This document shows, piece by piece, positions 51,334-60,456 of a stretch of 64,000 bases of DNA (the first letter of the stretch is position 1; every line of letters begins with the position of its first letter). The translations under genes and the position numbers were made by a program. This DNA comes from Paenibacillus oryzae (lineage in GTDB: Bacteria > Bacillota > Bacilli > Paenibacillales > Paenibacillaceae): NCBI RefSeq assembly GCF_001675045.1, contig NZ_LYPA01000038.1, positions 1-64,000 of the forward strand, written 5' to 3'. Below the pieces are notes generated by a model. The model was not told the origin of the DNA, ran no database searches, and saw only the letters and a list, made by a program, of their open reading frames with translations.

Positions 51334-52051
51334 AAGTCATGAGGAATGGCTTGCGCGTCTGGAGAAGCGATCTCATGATAGGCAGAAGGCGTTTATCGGA
51401 GGGATTGCCAATCGACTGGGGCATGGTCCCATGACCGAAGCGCCGCTGAATCCTCATCGGGGCGCGCCGGATTTCTGGACTGCTCTGGAATGGAACACGG
51501 AGGAGAAGGTGAAACGATTTACCGATAATTTCTTATCAGTCGGCGGTCATGTGGAGCGGCTTGCATCGTTTTCTGACGCTTCTGCTTTCATCGTTGATAA
51601 AGCAAAGGAAATGGATGTCAAGATAGTGCTTCGTCAGGACGAACCTGCTCTGAATGAACTGGAGTTGGAAAAAGCCTTGCCGGAAGCGGAAATCGCCGTA
51701 TGGAACAGCGACCGGGACAAGGCATGGAAAACGGAAGCGGCAGGAGCGGATTTTGGCATTGTGCAAGCGGATCATGCCGTAGCTTATACGGGCTCGGCGG
51801 TTGTTCTGTCTTCCAGCGGAAAAGGGCGCTCTGTCAGCCTGCTCCCCACCGTTTTGTTTATACTTATTCCTGTTGGACGACTGGTTACGAGGCTTGGAGA
51901 AGTGCTGGAAACATTTGATCAGGCGGGGAAAGAGAATTTGCCGGCAGGCATTCATTTTATTTCGGGGCCTAGCCGCTCCTCCGACATCGAAAATGATCTG
52001 ACCATCGGCGTTCACGGTCCGGGAATTGTGTATGCGCTATTAATAGGATAA
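51326..52051 (+). CDS. lutC: lactate utilisation protein LutC
   Basis: Third subunit of LutABC, with a LUD domain. The product from ATG 51326 (MNESHEEWLARLEKRS) has 241 residues, matching LutC in Bacillus; an earlier in-frame ATG at 51254 would add 24 residues inside lutB. Conserved segments are FGIVQADHAVAYTGSAVVL and HFISGPSRSSDIENDLTIGVHGPG. It overlaps lutB by 8 bp and ends the rha-lut operon. Confidence 0.93.
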   Translation: MNESHEEWLARLEKRSHDRQKAFIGGIANRLGHGPMTEAPLNPHRGAPDFWTALEWNTEEKVKRFTDNFLSVGGHVERLASFSDASAFIVDKAKEMDVKIVLRQDEPALNELELEKALPEAEIAVWNSDRDKAWKTEAAGADFGIVQADHAVAYTGSAVVLSSSGKGRSVSLLPTVLFILIPVGRLVTRLGEVLETFDQAGKENLPAGIHFISGPSRSSDIENDLTIGVHGPGIVYALLIG

Positions 52052-52062
52052 TGACATGCTAT

Positions 52063-52100
52063 GGGTGTCTTGGAAGCGCAAACCCACAAGACACCCTTTC
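52063..52100. terminator. terminator after lutC
   Basis: GGGTGTCTT pairs with AAGACACCC and is followed by TTTCCCC. It lies between converging genes and may serve both. Confidence 0.75.
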
Positions 52101-52112
52101 CCCTCGGAGTTA

Positions 52113-53048
52113 TTACTTAATGGCGCTGGCAAACGTTTTAATGAATTGAAGAGCTTTCTCCGGGTTTTCCGAGTTGACGCGAACGCCGGCAAATAAGTCC
52201 ATTTTTAGCAAGGGAAGCTCTTTGTCAAGCCAGGAGCCGCTTAAATCAATTGCATAAATATGCTCCTCGCCTGGAGTCTCGTCCAGAACGCCTGGTGTGA
52301 CGGTGAGCTTCTGAAGCCTTTTTTCATCCAGTCCCTTGATGATATCCGTTTTGTCGTCCAGCTCCATAAGCACGCCTTGGGTTCCGATGTACTGCAGCAT
52401 GCTGCGGTCCATAATATAAACATCGGCTTTCTCCGTTACCAGCGTAACAGCTGCCTTCTGCAAATAGGCCATCTGGTTCATGTCATCCTGCGGCACAAAT
52501 GTAATCGTGGAGTCCACGCGCTGCCATTCCGGAAAATGCGACAGCAGCGCCGCGTTAACGGCGGTTTGATCCTTTTGTCCCTCCGGCAGCATAAAGGTGC
52601 CAAAAAACGAGACATGAACGTCAACGGGCGGCAGGCTCGCCAAATATTTTTGATGCTCGCGATGATCGATATAGCTGTTGATGCCATAAATCAGGAGTGC
52701 GATTAACGCGATTGCGCCAAGCGTATGAAACTTATAGTAGCGCCAAAAATGGTCCACCTTTTGCGCTTTTTCCGCCATGCCGCCGTATTTTCCGTATTCC
52801 TGCTGATTAAAGGCCTCCGTTATTTTTCGATCCTCGTATTCCAGAATGTAGCGATAAGCCTCCGTTATTTTTGTGAATTCCGGCTCGTCGCGGCCCTCGG
52901 AGGAGGCGCTTTCACTAGCGCTTTGCTTTTGGCGCGCGCGCTCTCTCTTCAGCAGTGTAGTATAGCGCTTTTCCACCTCTTCCTTTTCCGCCATTGGCGC
53001 AAGTCCCATTAAGCGATAGGCTTCTTCCAGTTGTTTATTCTCTTCCAC
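52113..53048 (-). CDS. membrane protein with a degenerate J-like domain
   Basis: Protein of 311 residues with unknown role. The N-terminal ~75 residues resemble a J-domain (AYRLMGLAPMAEKEEVEKRY, ITEAYRYILEYED) but no HPD motif is present, so it should not stimulate DnaK. One membrane helix follows (near 110-125, LGAIALIALLIYGI), then an external domain of about 185 residues with FFGTFMLPEGQ, similar in feel to an extracytoplasmic solute-binding fold. The start is GTG 53048 with TGAGGTGA upstream. The family recurs in Paenibacillus; no neighbour suggests a function. Confidence 0.7.
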   Translation of the reverse strand: MEENKQLEEAYRLMGLAPMAEKEEVEKRYTTLLKRERARQKQSASESASSEGRDEPEFTKITEAYRYILEYEDRKITEAFNQQEYGKYGGMAEKAQKVDHFWRYYKFHTLGAIALIALLIYGINSYIDHREHQKYLASLPPVDVHVSFFGTFMLPEGQKDQTAVNAALLSHFPEWQRVDSTITFVPQDDMNQMAYLQKAAVTLVTEKADVYIMDRSMLQYIGTQGVLMELDDKTDIIKGLDEKRLQKLTVTPGVLDETPGEEHIYAIDLSGSWLDKELPLLKMDLFAGVRVNSENPEKALQFIKTFASAIK

Positions 53049-53248
53049 AGTTTCACCTCAGTTATAATTGGGAAAAATCCGCTAGATTCCTTATAGTATA
53101 AGTATACGTAATTATCCCGGCAACGCAAATGATCGCGTTTGAGAGGAGATTGTCTACATATATTCATAGTTGCCGGTCTAGCTTGCCAAGCCTATTCCAG
53201 GGGATTTACAATAATAAACAATGTGATGGACCGAGGGGGGAGAGTGTG

Positions 53249-54283
53249 ATGGGGGAAATATGGACGGGCTCTATGAGCGGAGCGCCCTGGACAGCGGAGA
53301 AGATCACTAATGCCGTCAAGCATCTCCGAAAGCGGGCTACGGTGTCGTTTGTTGCCGGAGCTGATAAGCTGGACGATTTGGCCAGACTGGATACAGAATT
53401 GTTTGCCAAACGTCCGGATTTGATTTTATCGGTTAGCAATAGCGATGCCAAAAGCCGCTACCCGGAGGAAATGGTGATGGCGCTTTCAGGTCTTAGGCAT
53501 GTGTTCGCCCTGCAGCTCGATATGAATCATTCGCAACATTTGGAGCAGTTATCCGCGTTGGAGCGGATGGATTTTTTGGTGATAAGCTCCAAAAAAGAGC
53601 TGTCTCTCGAATTTATTAACTCCTATAAACAACTGCGCTATCTCAGACTATCCGGCAAATTTGCTTCCTTATCGCCAATTACAGGCTGCTCCTCGCTGGA
53701 GTCGCTTGTTTTGAATCGCGCCATCGCCGGTCTTGATTTCGTTGCGTCCTTACCTTTGCTACGGGACTTGCTGATCGACAGCTGCACTCTGGAGGAGGGT
53801 TCGCTTGCGGCGCTGTCGGATTCCTCCGTGTCCATACTGTCCTTGTCCGCCATTCGCAACCTGACGAATCTGGACGAGTTGAGACTGCTGCGAAATCTCG
53901 CATTTCTTCAGATTGCACAGCCTAAGGTGCAGCGCCTATTCGATTTCTCCAAGCTTGAACGGCTGCGCCAGCTGGAACTGGTTTATATGAAAGGTCTGAA
54001 GGAAATTGACCTTCTGTGGACGGCGAATACTCTGGAGTATTTGGAGCTCAAGGAAATCAATCCCGTCATAAAAGCAGATGCGTTTAGGAGATTAACCGAG
54101 ATGGAGCATTTGCGTCAACTCGATTTTCGCTTCATAGATTTTAATAAAGGCCGTATTGCCGCACTTCAGAAAATGATGCAAGAAGCAGGCAGAGAAGGCG
54201 TCCTGATACAAAATATTCCGGAGGACAAGCACATTCGCTCGTTGGCCCGACAGCAGGCCGCTAAACATTTATTGGGGGAATAG
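53249..54283 (+). CDS. leucine-rich-repeat-like protein of unknown function
   Basis: Soluble 344-residue protein. From about residue 90 to 300 it has irregular repeats of 22-24 residues with the L..L.LS pattern (LRYLRLSGKFASL, LESLVLNRAIAGL, LRDLLIDSCTLEEGS, LEYLELKEIN, LRQLDFRFIDF), which suggests a solenoid used for protein binding. No signal peptide or membrane segment. ATG 53249 has GGGGGGAG upstream; a start at 53129 lacks one. It is 2 bp from the next gene, so the two are co-translated. Confidence 0.65.
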   Translation: MGEIWTGSMSGAPWTAEKITNAVKHLRKRATVSFVAGADKLDDLARLDTELFAKRPDLILSVSNSDAKSRYPEEMVMALSGLRHVFALQLDMNHSQHLEQLSALERMDFLVISSKKELSLEFINSYKQLRYLRLSGKFASLSPITGCSSLESLVLNRAIAGLDFVASLPLLRDLLIDSCTLEEGSLAALSDSSVSILSLSAIRNLTNLDELRLLRNLAFLQIAQPKVQRLFDFSKLERLRQLELVYMKGLKEIDLLWTANTLEYLELKEINPVIKADAFRRLTEMEHLRQLDFRFIDFNKGRIAALQKMMQEAGREGVLIQNIPEDKHIRSLARQQAAKHLLGE

Positions 54284-54285
54284 CA

Positions 54286-54825
54286 ATGAATTTTCATCCT
54301 ACCGTTTTTGAAAATATTAAGGTTGCGCTGGAGAATGAGCTGTACGACATGGATAATCTGGACGGCCTGGTGACTGTGTCGGGACGGAGCGATTTAATGG
54401 ATATGGCAGTTATGGGCCGCGAGCTGTCTCTTCGCTTTACGCTTCCAGGACAAGGGGAGGTCGAGGCGGAGGTGGTTTTGTCTTCGTCGCTGCGGGAATT
54501 GGCGGCGGAGCTTTTGGCTGAAGATGAAGATAGGGCGGCGGCGGATGAAAGCGCCTGCCGGCTTCGGGTTCGTTTTCATCTGGAGCTTGAACGAGAGGAC
54601 GAGCAGTGCCAAGCCATCGAACATGTCCTGCTCCACATCTGGCAGCCAACAAGCCGGCCTGCGCAAACGGTCAGCAAAATCTATGGCGCTTCACAGAACT
54701 CCAAAGCCCGCTGCACAGCTGAAATTCATTTTGATCGCGGCATTGGAGAAGAGCAGATGGAGGATATTCCCGAGCTGCTGCGCCATATGGCGGAAACATT
54801 GAAGGAGCTGGGGAGGCTGCTGTAA
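54286..54825 (+). CDS. hypothetical protein paired with the LRR-like gene
   Basis: A 179-residue acidic cytoplasmic protein not recognised. It is rich in Glu and Leu, with a helical middle (SLRELAAELLAEDEDRAAA) and a beta-rich half (CRLRVRFHLELER, CTAEIHFDRG). The start ATG 54286 lies 2 bp after the previous stop with GGGGGAA upstream, so it likely forms a functional pair with the repeat protein. The preQ1 riboswitch begins about 100 bp downstream. Confidence 0.6.
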   Translation: MNFHPTVFENIKVALENELYDMDNLDGLVTVSGRSDLMDMAVMGRELSLRFTLPGQGEVEAEVVLSSSLRELAAELLAEDEDRAAADESACRLRVRFHLELEREDEQCQAIEHVLLHIWQPTSRPAQTVSKIYGASQNSKARCTAEIHFDRGIGEEQMEDIPELLRHMAETLKELGRLL

Positions 54826-54927
54826 GGAGCTATTCCCATACGGGAATGGTTGTGATATAGTACGATGGATAACTGAAAAAGAAAATCCGGCATAGCTGCC
54901 CGCATTTATGAATGGGGTGCGCCGCCG

Positions 54928-54963
54928 GGAGAGGTTCGCGAACTCCCTCTATAAAAAACTAAA
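54928..54963 (+). promoter_or_regulatory. preQ1-I riboswitch
   Basis: GGGAGAGGTTC...CTCCCTCTATAAAAAACTAA matches the type I preQ1 aptamer: stem GAGG/CCTC, the loop and the A-rich tail AUAAAAAACUAA that forms the pseudoknot. It lies 178 bp upstream of queC. Inverted repeats after it (e.g. CGTGTTT/AAACACG near 54985) may be the expression platform. Binding of preQ1 should lower queC-queE-queF expression. Confidence 0.92.
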
Positions 54964-55141
54964 CGAAACGGTAGTCCGTCGGAGCGTGTTTTTAAACACG
55001 ACCAAGGACATCGTCGTTTTTGTGTTCGGCGCTTACGGTTCTTTATGAATCGGGGGCGCCGTTTTCTTTTGGAGAAGGCAGCTTTTACTGCCGGATTTTG
55101 CGAACGCTCCATCTTTGAGGTAATGAGAGGAGCGGTAAAGG

Positions 55142-55825
55142 ATGAGGAACGAAAAAGCGGTTGTTGTATTCAGCGGCGGACAGGACAGCACGACATGTCT
55201 GTTCTGGGCCATAAAAACCTTTCGGGAGGTAGAGGCGGTTACTTTTAATTACGGTCAACGTCATGTTCTGGAGCTGGACTGCGCGGCGGATATTGCCGCC
55301 GAGCTTGGCATCCGGCACCATGTGCTGGATATGGGGCTGCTTAATCAGCTGGCGCCAAATGCCCTAACCAGAAATGACATTGAAATCAAGCAGGAGGATG
55401 GCGGGTTGCCCTCCACCTTTGTTGACGGGCGAAACCTGCTTTTTTTGACCTTTGCCGCCGTTTTGGCAAAAGGCATTGGCGCCCGCCACATTGTAACCGG
55501 CGTTTGCGAAACGGATTTTAGCGGTTATCCGGATTGTCGTGATGTATTTATCAAGTCGCTTAACGTAACGCTGAATTTGTCGATGGACTACCGCTTTGTT
55601 ATTGATACGCCGCTGATGTGGCTGAATAAAGCGCAAACCTGGGCGCTGGCTGACGAGCTAGGAGCCTTTCAGTTTGTGCGCGAACGTACGTTGACCTGCT
55701 ATAACGGCATCAAGGCGGACGGCTGCGGCGAATGTCCGGCCTGTCAGCTGCGACGGAGAGGGCTGGAGGAGTATTTGGATAGCGGAGCATCTCTGGAGGG
55801 GACGCAACTGGAGGGAACATCATGA
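55142..55825 (+). CDS. queC: 7-cyano-7-deazaguanine synthase QueC
   Basis: ATP-dependent synthesis of preQ0 from 7-carboxy-7-deazaguanine and ammonia, for queuosine tRNA modification. The 227-residue protein has the PP-loop [15 protein letters not shown] (residues 9-23), [15 protein letters not shown], and zinc-binding cysteines in [30 protein letters not shown] precedes ATG 55142. It is the first gene of the riboswitch-controlled operon and overlaps queE by 4 bp. Confidence 0.96.
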   Translation: MRNEKAVVVFSGGQDSTTCLFWAIKTFREVEAVTFNYGQRHVLELDCAADIAAELGIRHHVLDMGLLNQLAPNALTRNDIEIKQEDGGLPSTFVDGRNLLFLTFAAVLAKGIGARHIVTGVCETDFSGYPDCRDVFIKSLNVTLNLSMDYRFVIDTPLMWLNKAQTWALADELGAFQFVRERTLTCYNGIKADGCGECPACQLRRRGLEEYLDSGASLEGTQLEGTS

Positions 55826-56670
55826 TGGCGCGGTCACTTGCCGTCCCCAGGGCAGCTTCCCGTGAAGCAGCCAATGATAGGTTTTCTGCCGACAGCAGCG
55901 CCGATTGCAGCCAGGGCGCTCATGAAGGGGTTGTTGACGCTGCCGTCGGACGCCGCATCCCCGTCATGGAGGTGTTTGGTCCAACTGTGCAGGGCGAAGG
56001 CATGGTCATCGGCCGCAAAACGATGTTTGTCCGCACCGCAGGCTGCGATTATCAGTGCAGCTGGTGCGATTCCGCTTTTACATGGGACGGTACCGGCAAA
56101 GCCGACATTAGGCTTTTGAGCGCAAAAGAGATTTTCGACGAGCTGCTCGCCGTTGGCGGAGAAGGCTTTGATCATGTCACGATATCGGGGGGCAATCCCG
56201 CGCTTCTGCCGCAGCTGGCTTCGCTTATAGATTTGCTGCATGCTGAAGGCATCAGAGTTGCGCTGGAAACGCAGGGCAGCCGATGGCAGCCCTGGTTTAC
56301 CGTAATCGATGATTTAACTTTGTCTCCCAAGCCGCCAACCTCGGGCATGGTGACGGACCTTGGGAAGCTGGACGAAATCATCGGCGAGTTATCTCAAGCG
56401 AAAACGGTGTTTTGCTTGAAGGTTGTTGTTTTTGACGAGGCCGACCTGGCTTATGCCAAAACCATTCATATCAGGTATCCCGGCGTGCCGTTTTATTTGC
56501 AAGCCGGAAACGGGAATTTGCTGGAAACCGATCCCGCAGCGCTTTTGCCATATTTGGTGGAGCGTTATGAATGGCTGATCGAATTTGTTATGGACGATAA
56601 TGAACTTCGCGGCGTACATGTATTGCCGCAGCTTCATACCTGGGTATGGGGCAACAAAAAAGGCGTGTAG
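55822..56670 (+). CDS. queE: 7-carboxy-7-deazaguanine synthase QueE with an N-terminal extension
   Basis: Radical SAM enzyme that contracts 6-carboxytetrahydropterin to 7-carboxy-7-deazaguanine. The usual QueE start ([15 protein letters not shown]) begins only at residue 46; the first 45 residues are a Ser/Ala-rich stretch ([17 protein letters not shown]). The Fe-S motif CDYQCSWC (Cys75, 79, 82) is the CX3CX2C form, and [12 protein letters not shown] binds SAM. ATG 55822 overlaps the queC stop in ATGATG. No good internal ATG/GTG precedes the core, so the extension is probably translated. 282 residues compare with about 235-245 usual. Confidence 0.92.
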   Translation: MMARSLAVPRAASREAANDRFSADSSADCSQGAHEGVVDAAVGRRIPVMEVFGPTVQGEGMVIGRKTMFVRTAGCDYQCSWCDSAFTWDGTGKADIRLLSAKEIFDELLAVGGEGFDHVTISGGNPALLPQLASLIDLLHAEGIRVALETQGSRWQPWFTVIDDLTLSPKPPTSGMVTDLGKLDEIIGELSQAKTVFCLKVVVFDEADLAYAKTIHIRYPGVPFYLQAGNGNLLETDPAALLPYLVERYEWLIEFVMDDNELRGVHVLPQLHTWVWGNKKGV

Positions 56671-56691
56671 CCGTAAACAAGGATGAGAGCA

Positions 56692-57213
56692 ATGAAGCAT
56701 AATACAAAGCAAACCAGTGAAGGAAGAGATAGCAGGGAGCTGGATGGTCTGACGCTTCTGGGCAATCAGGGAACAGCGTACGCCTTTAGCTATGCGCCGG
56801 AGGTTTTGGAGCATTTTGAAAACAAGCATCAAGGCCGTGATTATTTTGTCAAATTCAATTGTCCGGAGTTTACGAGCCTTTGTCCCATTACGGGACAGCC
56901 CGATTTTGCCACGATCTATATTTCCTATATTCCCGATGTGCGGATGGTCGAAAGCAAATCGCTAAAGCTTTATCTGTTCAGCTTCCGCAATCACGGCGAT
57001 TTCCATGAGGACTGCATGAACATCATTATGAATGATTTAATCAAGCTGATGGACCCTCGTTATATCGAGGTATGGGGCAAATTTACGCCGCGCGGCGGCA
57101 TTTCGATCGATCCTTATTGCAACTGGGGCCGCCCGGGAACCAAATACGAGGATATGGCGCAGCATCGGCTGATGAACCATGATTTGTATCCCGAAAAGGT
57201 GGACAACCGTTAA
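56692..57213 (+). CDS. queF: NADPH-dependent preQ0 reductase QueF
   Basis: Reduces preQ0 nitrile to preQ1. The product of 173 residues is the short (type I, YkvM) QueF, with the catalytic Cys in [21 protein letters not shown] (in parts: [10 protein letters not shown]) and the conserved [20 protein letters not shown] region (in parts: [14 protein letters not shown]). ATG 56692 is chosen with AAGGATGAGAG upstream; ATG 56683 is also possible. queD is not in this operon. The gene is followed by a heptanucleotide repeat. Confidence 0.95.
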   Translation: MKHNTKQTSEGRDSRELDGLTLLGNQGTAYAFSYAPEVLEHFENKHQGRDYFVKFNCPEFTSLCPITGQPDFATIYISYIPDVRMVESKSLKLYLFSFRNHGDFHEDCMNIIMNDLIKLMDPRYIEVWGKFTPRGGISIDPYCNWGRPGTKYEDMAQHRLMNHDLYPEKVDNR

Positions 57214-57233
57214 TAGTTGCGGACGATGCGCAG

Positions 57234-57324
57234 TAGAGCGTAGAGCGTAGAGCATAGAGCGTAGAGTGTAAAGCATAAAGCATAGAGCATAGAGCATAGA
57301 GCATAGAGCATAAAGCATAGGGCA
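57234..57324. repeat. heptanucleotide tandem repeat (TAGAGCA/TAGAGCG), 13 units
   Basis: Thirteen 7-bp units, TAGAGCG, TAGAGCA, TAAAGCA, TAGAGTG and TAGGGCA, from 57234 to 57324, starting 21 bp after the queF stop. It contains no gene. Confidence 0.95.
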
Positions 57325-57348
57325 GGCCTGACGGCGCTGCCTTTTTTG
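57321..57348 (+). terminator. terminator after queF
   Basis: GGCAG pairs with CTGCC, followed by TTTTTT; the left arm lies in the last heptamer unit. Confidence 0.65.
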
Positions 57349-57441
57349 CTGTGAAAAATATCTGTTGTGAATGTGGAGAGGGGTATAGTACAATATTAAT
57401 TAACCTTACGGTATAAATAATTATTGAGAGGGGCAGTTTCG

Positions 57442-58953
57442 GTGGTCGGTAAAAAGGTGGCAGTTATCGGAGCTGGTCCGGGAGGTCTTGCGGCGGGGAT
57501 GCTTTTATCATCGCAAGGCTATGAGGTTGCCGTTTATGAAAAACAAGACGCTGTAGGCGGCCGAACATCCCGGTTTCAACTTGGCGACTATTATTTTGAC
57601 CGGGGCGCAACGTTTCTGATGATGCCTTGGCTGCTTGAGGAAGTGTTTCAGGCGGCGGGCAGAAATTTGCAGGATTATGTAAAAATGATTGAGCTGGATC
57701 CCTTGTACCGGCTTCAATTCGGCGACATTGCCTTTGAAGCTACGCGTGACCGTGAGCGAATGGTGGCGGAAATTGAGCGGCATTTTCCCGGCAATGGAGA
57801 AGGCTATTTGCGCTTTATGCGGGAGGAAAGCGAAAAGTTCAAGGTTATTAAGCCGCTGCTGCAGCGCCCTTTCAGCAAGGTGAGCGATTTGTTCTCCGCC
57901 GATGTGTTTGCCGCTTTGCCCAAGCTTCATGCCACAGATAATGTCTATAATCGACTTTCACGATATTTCAATGACGAGCGGCTGATAAGCGCTTTTACCT
58001 TTCAGGCCAAATATTTAGGCATGTCGCCCTGGAGCTGCCCGGGTACGTTTACGATCCTGTCGTATCTGGAGCATCAATACGGCTTGTTTCATCCCATTGG
58101 GGGCGTAAACCGGATTTGCCAGGCAATGGCGGACGTTATAAGCGAATATGGCGGCGCCATTCATCTGAACAAAGGCGTTGGCAAGGTGCTTTCGCAAGGC
58201 GGAAAGGCGATTGGCGTGCAATTGGACGACGGGGAAAACGTATATGCGGATCATGTCGTGATTAACGGGGACTTTGCAACGGCGATGAACCGACTGTTCG
58301 AGCCCGGACAGCTCAAGAAATATTCACCCGTAAAGCTTGCCGCCAAAAAATATTCCTGTTCCGCTTATATGCTGTATTTGGGGATAAACCGGGAAATCGA
58401 CATGCCTCATCACACTATTTTGTTTGCCAAGGATTATCGCCGCAATGCGGATGAATTGACTCGCAGCAAGGTGTTGTCCAAGGACGCCTCCATATATGTG
58501 CATAATCCTTGCGTTAACGACCCGACGCTGGCTCCGCCGGGAAAAACGGCATTGTACGTTCTTATGCCGGTGCCTAATCTGACGGGCAGCATTGATTGGG
58601 AAAACGAGGAAGAGGCGGTTAAACAATATGTGCTGAACCGGCTACAGCAGGAGCCTGGCATCGGCAAGCTGGGGGATTCCATCGAGGTGTCAGCAAGCCT
58701 AACGCCGCTGGGCTGGCGTGACCGCCATGACGTTTATCAAGGCGCAACCTTCAACCTTGCCCATTCTTTGGACCAGATGCTGATGCTGCGGCCTCATAAT
58801 CGCTTTCAGGAAATGGGCAATTGCTGGCTTGTCGGAGGGGGCACTCATCCCGGCAGCGGCTTGCCTACCATTTTTGAATCCGCACGTATTAGCGCCAGAC
58901 TTATTTTGGAGCAGGATTATGGTAAAAAAAGCTCGGCTGCGAACTTTATCTAG
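57442..58953 (+). CDS. CrtI/CrtN-type carotenoid desaturase
   Basis: FAD-dependent phytoene/diapophytoene desaturase, 503 residues. The dinucleotide motif is VAVIGAGPGGLAAGMLL, with GGRTSRF following, and the C-terminal CrtI signature GNCWLVGGGTHPGSGLPTIF is complete. GTG 57442 is chosen because GAGAGGGG lies 8 bp upstream; TTG 57424 precedes that site. First gene of the carotenoid cluster; probably membrane-associated. Whether the substrate is C30 or C40 cannot be read from the sequence; most Bacillota make C30. Confidence 0.9.
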   Translation: MVGKKVAVIGAGPGGLAAGMLLSSQGYEVAVYEKQDAVGGRTSRFQLGDYYFDRGATFLMMPWLLEEVFQAAGRNLQDYVKMIELDPLYRLQFGDIAFEATRDRERMVAEIERHFPGNGEGYLRFMREESEKFKVIKPLLQRPFSKVSDLFSADVFAALPKLHATDNVYNRLSRYFNDERLISAFTFQAKYLGMSPWSCPGTFTILSYLEHQYGLFHPIGGVNRICQAMADVISEYGGAIHLNKGVGKVLSQGGKAIGVQLDDGENVYADHVVINGDFATAMNRLFEPGQLKKYSPVKLAAKKYSCSAYMLYLGINREIDMPHHTILFAKDYRRNADELTRSKVLSKDASIYVHNPCVNDPTLAPPGKTALYVLMPVPNLTGSIDWENEEEAVKQYVLNRLQQEPGIGKLGDSIEVSASLTPLGWRDRHDVYQGATFNLAHSLDQMLMLRPHNRFQEMGNCWLVGGGTHPGSGLPTIFESARISARLILEQDYGKKSSAANFI

Positions 58954-58986
58954 AGTCCAGCCAAGGCATAGGAGGAGGTGGCGGAC

Positions 58987-60456
58987 TTGCCGCGAATAAT
59001 AATAGCGGGCGGCGGCATCGGGGGAATGATAGCCGCCTTGCTTCTAAGCAAGCAAGGCGCCGATGTCGGACTGTTCGAGAAAAATGACAAGCTGGGAGGA
59101 CGGCTCGCTTTTCAGGAGGGGGATGGCTTCCGTATTGATCAAGGTCCAACGATTGTGCTGTTGCCGGAAATGCTGCTTGATATTCTGGAGGAGGCCGGTA
59201 TCCCGCGCGCATCCATCCCGCTTCAGGAATGCTCACCTATGCATGTCATTCACTATGCCGACGGCACCAGGCTGACAAAATGGCGGGATACAGACAAACA
59301 AATGGAGGAGCTGGAGCGGCTGGCGCCGGGAAGCTCAAACGGTTTTCTTCGGTATATGGATCATATGAGAGAGGGCTTTAAGCTTGGCAAGGCCGCATTT
59401 TTGGATCGTCCCTTTTTCCGAAAAAGCCATTTGTTTACCGTATCCAATTTGAGGCTGCTGGCCCGATTGCGGGCATATAGAAGCACGCGGGCGCTTGCCG
59501 CCCGATATTTTCGGGATGAACGGCTGGTAGACGCTTTTTCGCTGCAGACGCTGTATATCGGGGGAGCGCCGTTTCAAGCGCCGGGCCTCTATACCTTGCT
59601 GCCCTATGCGGAGCATGAATATGGCGTCTGGTATGTCAAGGGCGGTTACGCCTCGCTGGTGCCGCTGCTGGAGAAGGAGCTCCGGTCGCGCGGGGTGGAT
59701 ATTCACACCGGCATGGAAGTAAGCGAGCTGCTGCTGGAGAACGGCATATGCAGGGGCTTTATTGCGGGCGGCAAGGCGTACAGGGGAGACGCCGTCGTTT
59801 ATAACGGAGATTTGCCCCATAGGCTGCCCGTGCTAAATGAGGCAGAAGAAGCACTCGAAAAGGAGGAGCGAAGCGATAAATATGTGCCTTCCTCCGGGTG
59901 TGTGCTGGTGTATGCCGGAACAAACAAAACATGGCCTAATGCGGCAACCCATCAATTCTTTTTGCCGCCGTCGCTGAATGATAGCTTAAAAGATATTTTT
60001 GTCAAAAAGACATTGCCAAGGAATCCGTCCTTTTATGTGTTTAACCCTTCCGCGATAGATAAAGACGCTGCTCCTGCGGGCCATAGCGCGCTTTACTTTT
60101 TGATTCCTTGTCCGCCGGAGCCTTTTGTGGATTGGGAGCGTGAAACGGCCGCTTTAGTAGACAACGTGCTGGAGGAGGCCGAGCGAAGAGGGTTTCCCGG
60201 TTTGAGGGCTTCGATCGTTTGGAAGAGCGTGCGGACGCCCCGGGACGCCAAGAGGGACGGCTTGTTTCAGGGGGGCAGCTTTGGCCTTGCGCCGCTGCTC
60301 CTGCAATCCGCAGCTTTCCGGCCTCAGTTCAAGCACGGCAAAATAGAAGGGCTTTACGCCGTGGGAGCATCCATTCATCCCGGCGGGGGCATTCCCATTG
60401 TTATGCAAGGAGCAAAGCTGCTTGCCCATCATCTTATTGAGGAGGTCTTCCCATGA
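58987..60456 (+). CDS. second CrtI/CrtN-type desaturase or oxidase
   Basis: Paralogue of the preceding gene, 489 residues, with IIIAGGGIGGMIAALLL and LGGRLAF, and the C-terminal GLYAVGASIHPGGGIPIVMQG. Such second copies act as terminal oxidases (CrtNb/CrtP, giving aldehyde or acid ends) or further desaturases. TTG 58987 is chosen with GGAGGAGG 8 bp upstream; GTG 58978 lies within that site. The 3' end overlaps the synthase gene by 4 bp. The exact reaction is not settled by sequence. Confidence 0.88.
   Translation: MPRIIIAGGGIGGMIAALLLSKQGADVGLFEKNDKLGGRLAFQEGDGFRIDQGPTIVLLPEMLLDILEEAGIPRASIPLQECSPMHVIHYADGTRLTKWRDTDKQMEELERLAPGSSNGFLRYMDHMREGFKLGKAAFLDRPFFRKSHLFTVSNLRLLARLRAYRSTRALAARYFRDERLVDAFSLQTLYIGGAPFQAPGLYTLLPYAEHEYGVWYVKGGYASLVPLLEKELRSRGVDIHTGMEVSELLLENGICRGFIAGGKAYRGDAVVYNGDLPHRLPVLNEAEEALEKEERSDKYVPSSGCVLVYAGTNKTWPNAATHQFFLPPSLNDSLKDIFVKKTLPRNPSFYVFNPSAIDKDAAPAGHSALYFLIPCPPEPFVDWERETAALVDNVLEEAERRGFPGLRASIVWKSVRTPRDAKRDGLFQGGSFGLAPLLLQSAAFRPQFKHGKIEGLYAVGASIHPGGGIPIVMQGAKLLAHHLIEEVFP

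Noticed and set aside
57037-57393. Minus-strand frame with repeated LYALCSML
   Set aside because: The repetitive peptide is just the translation of the heptanucleotide repeat and antisense queF.
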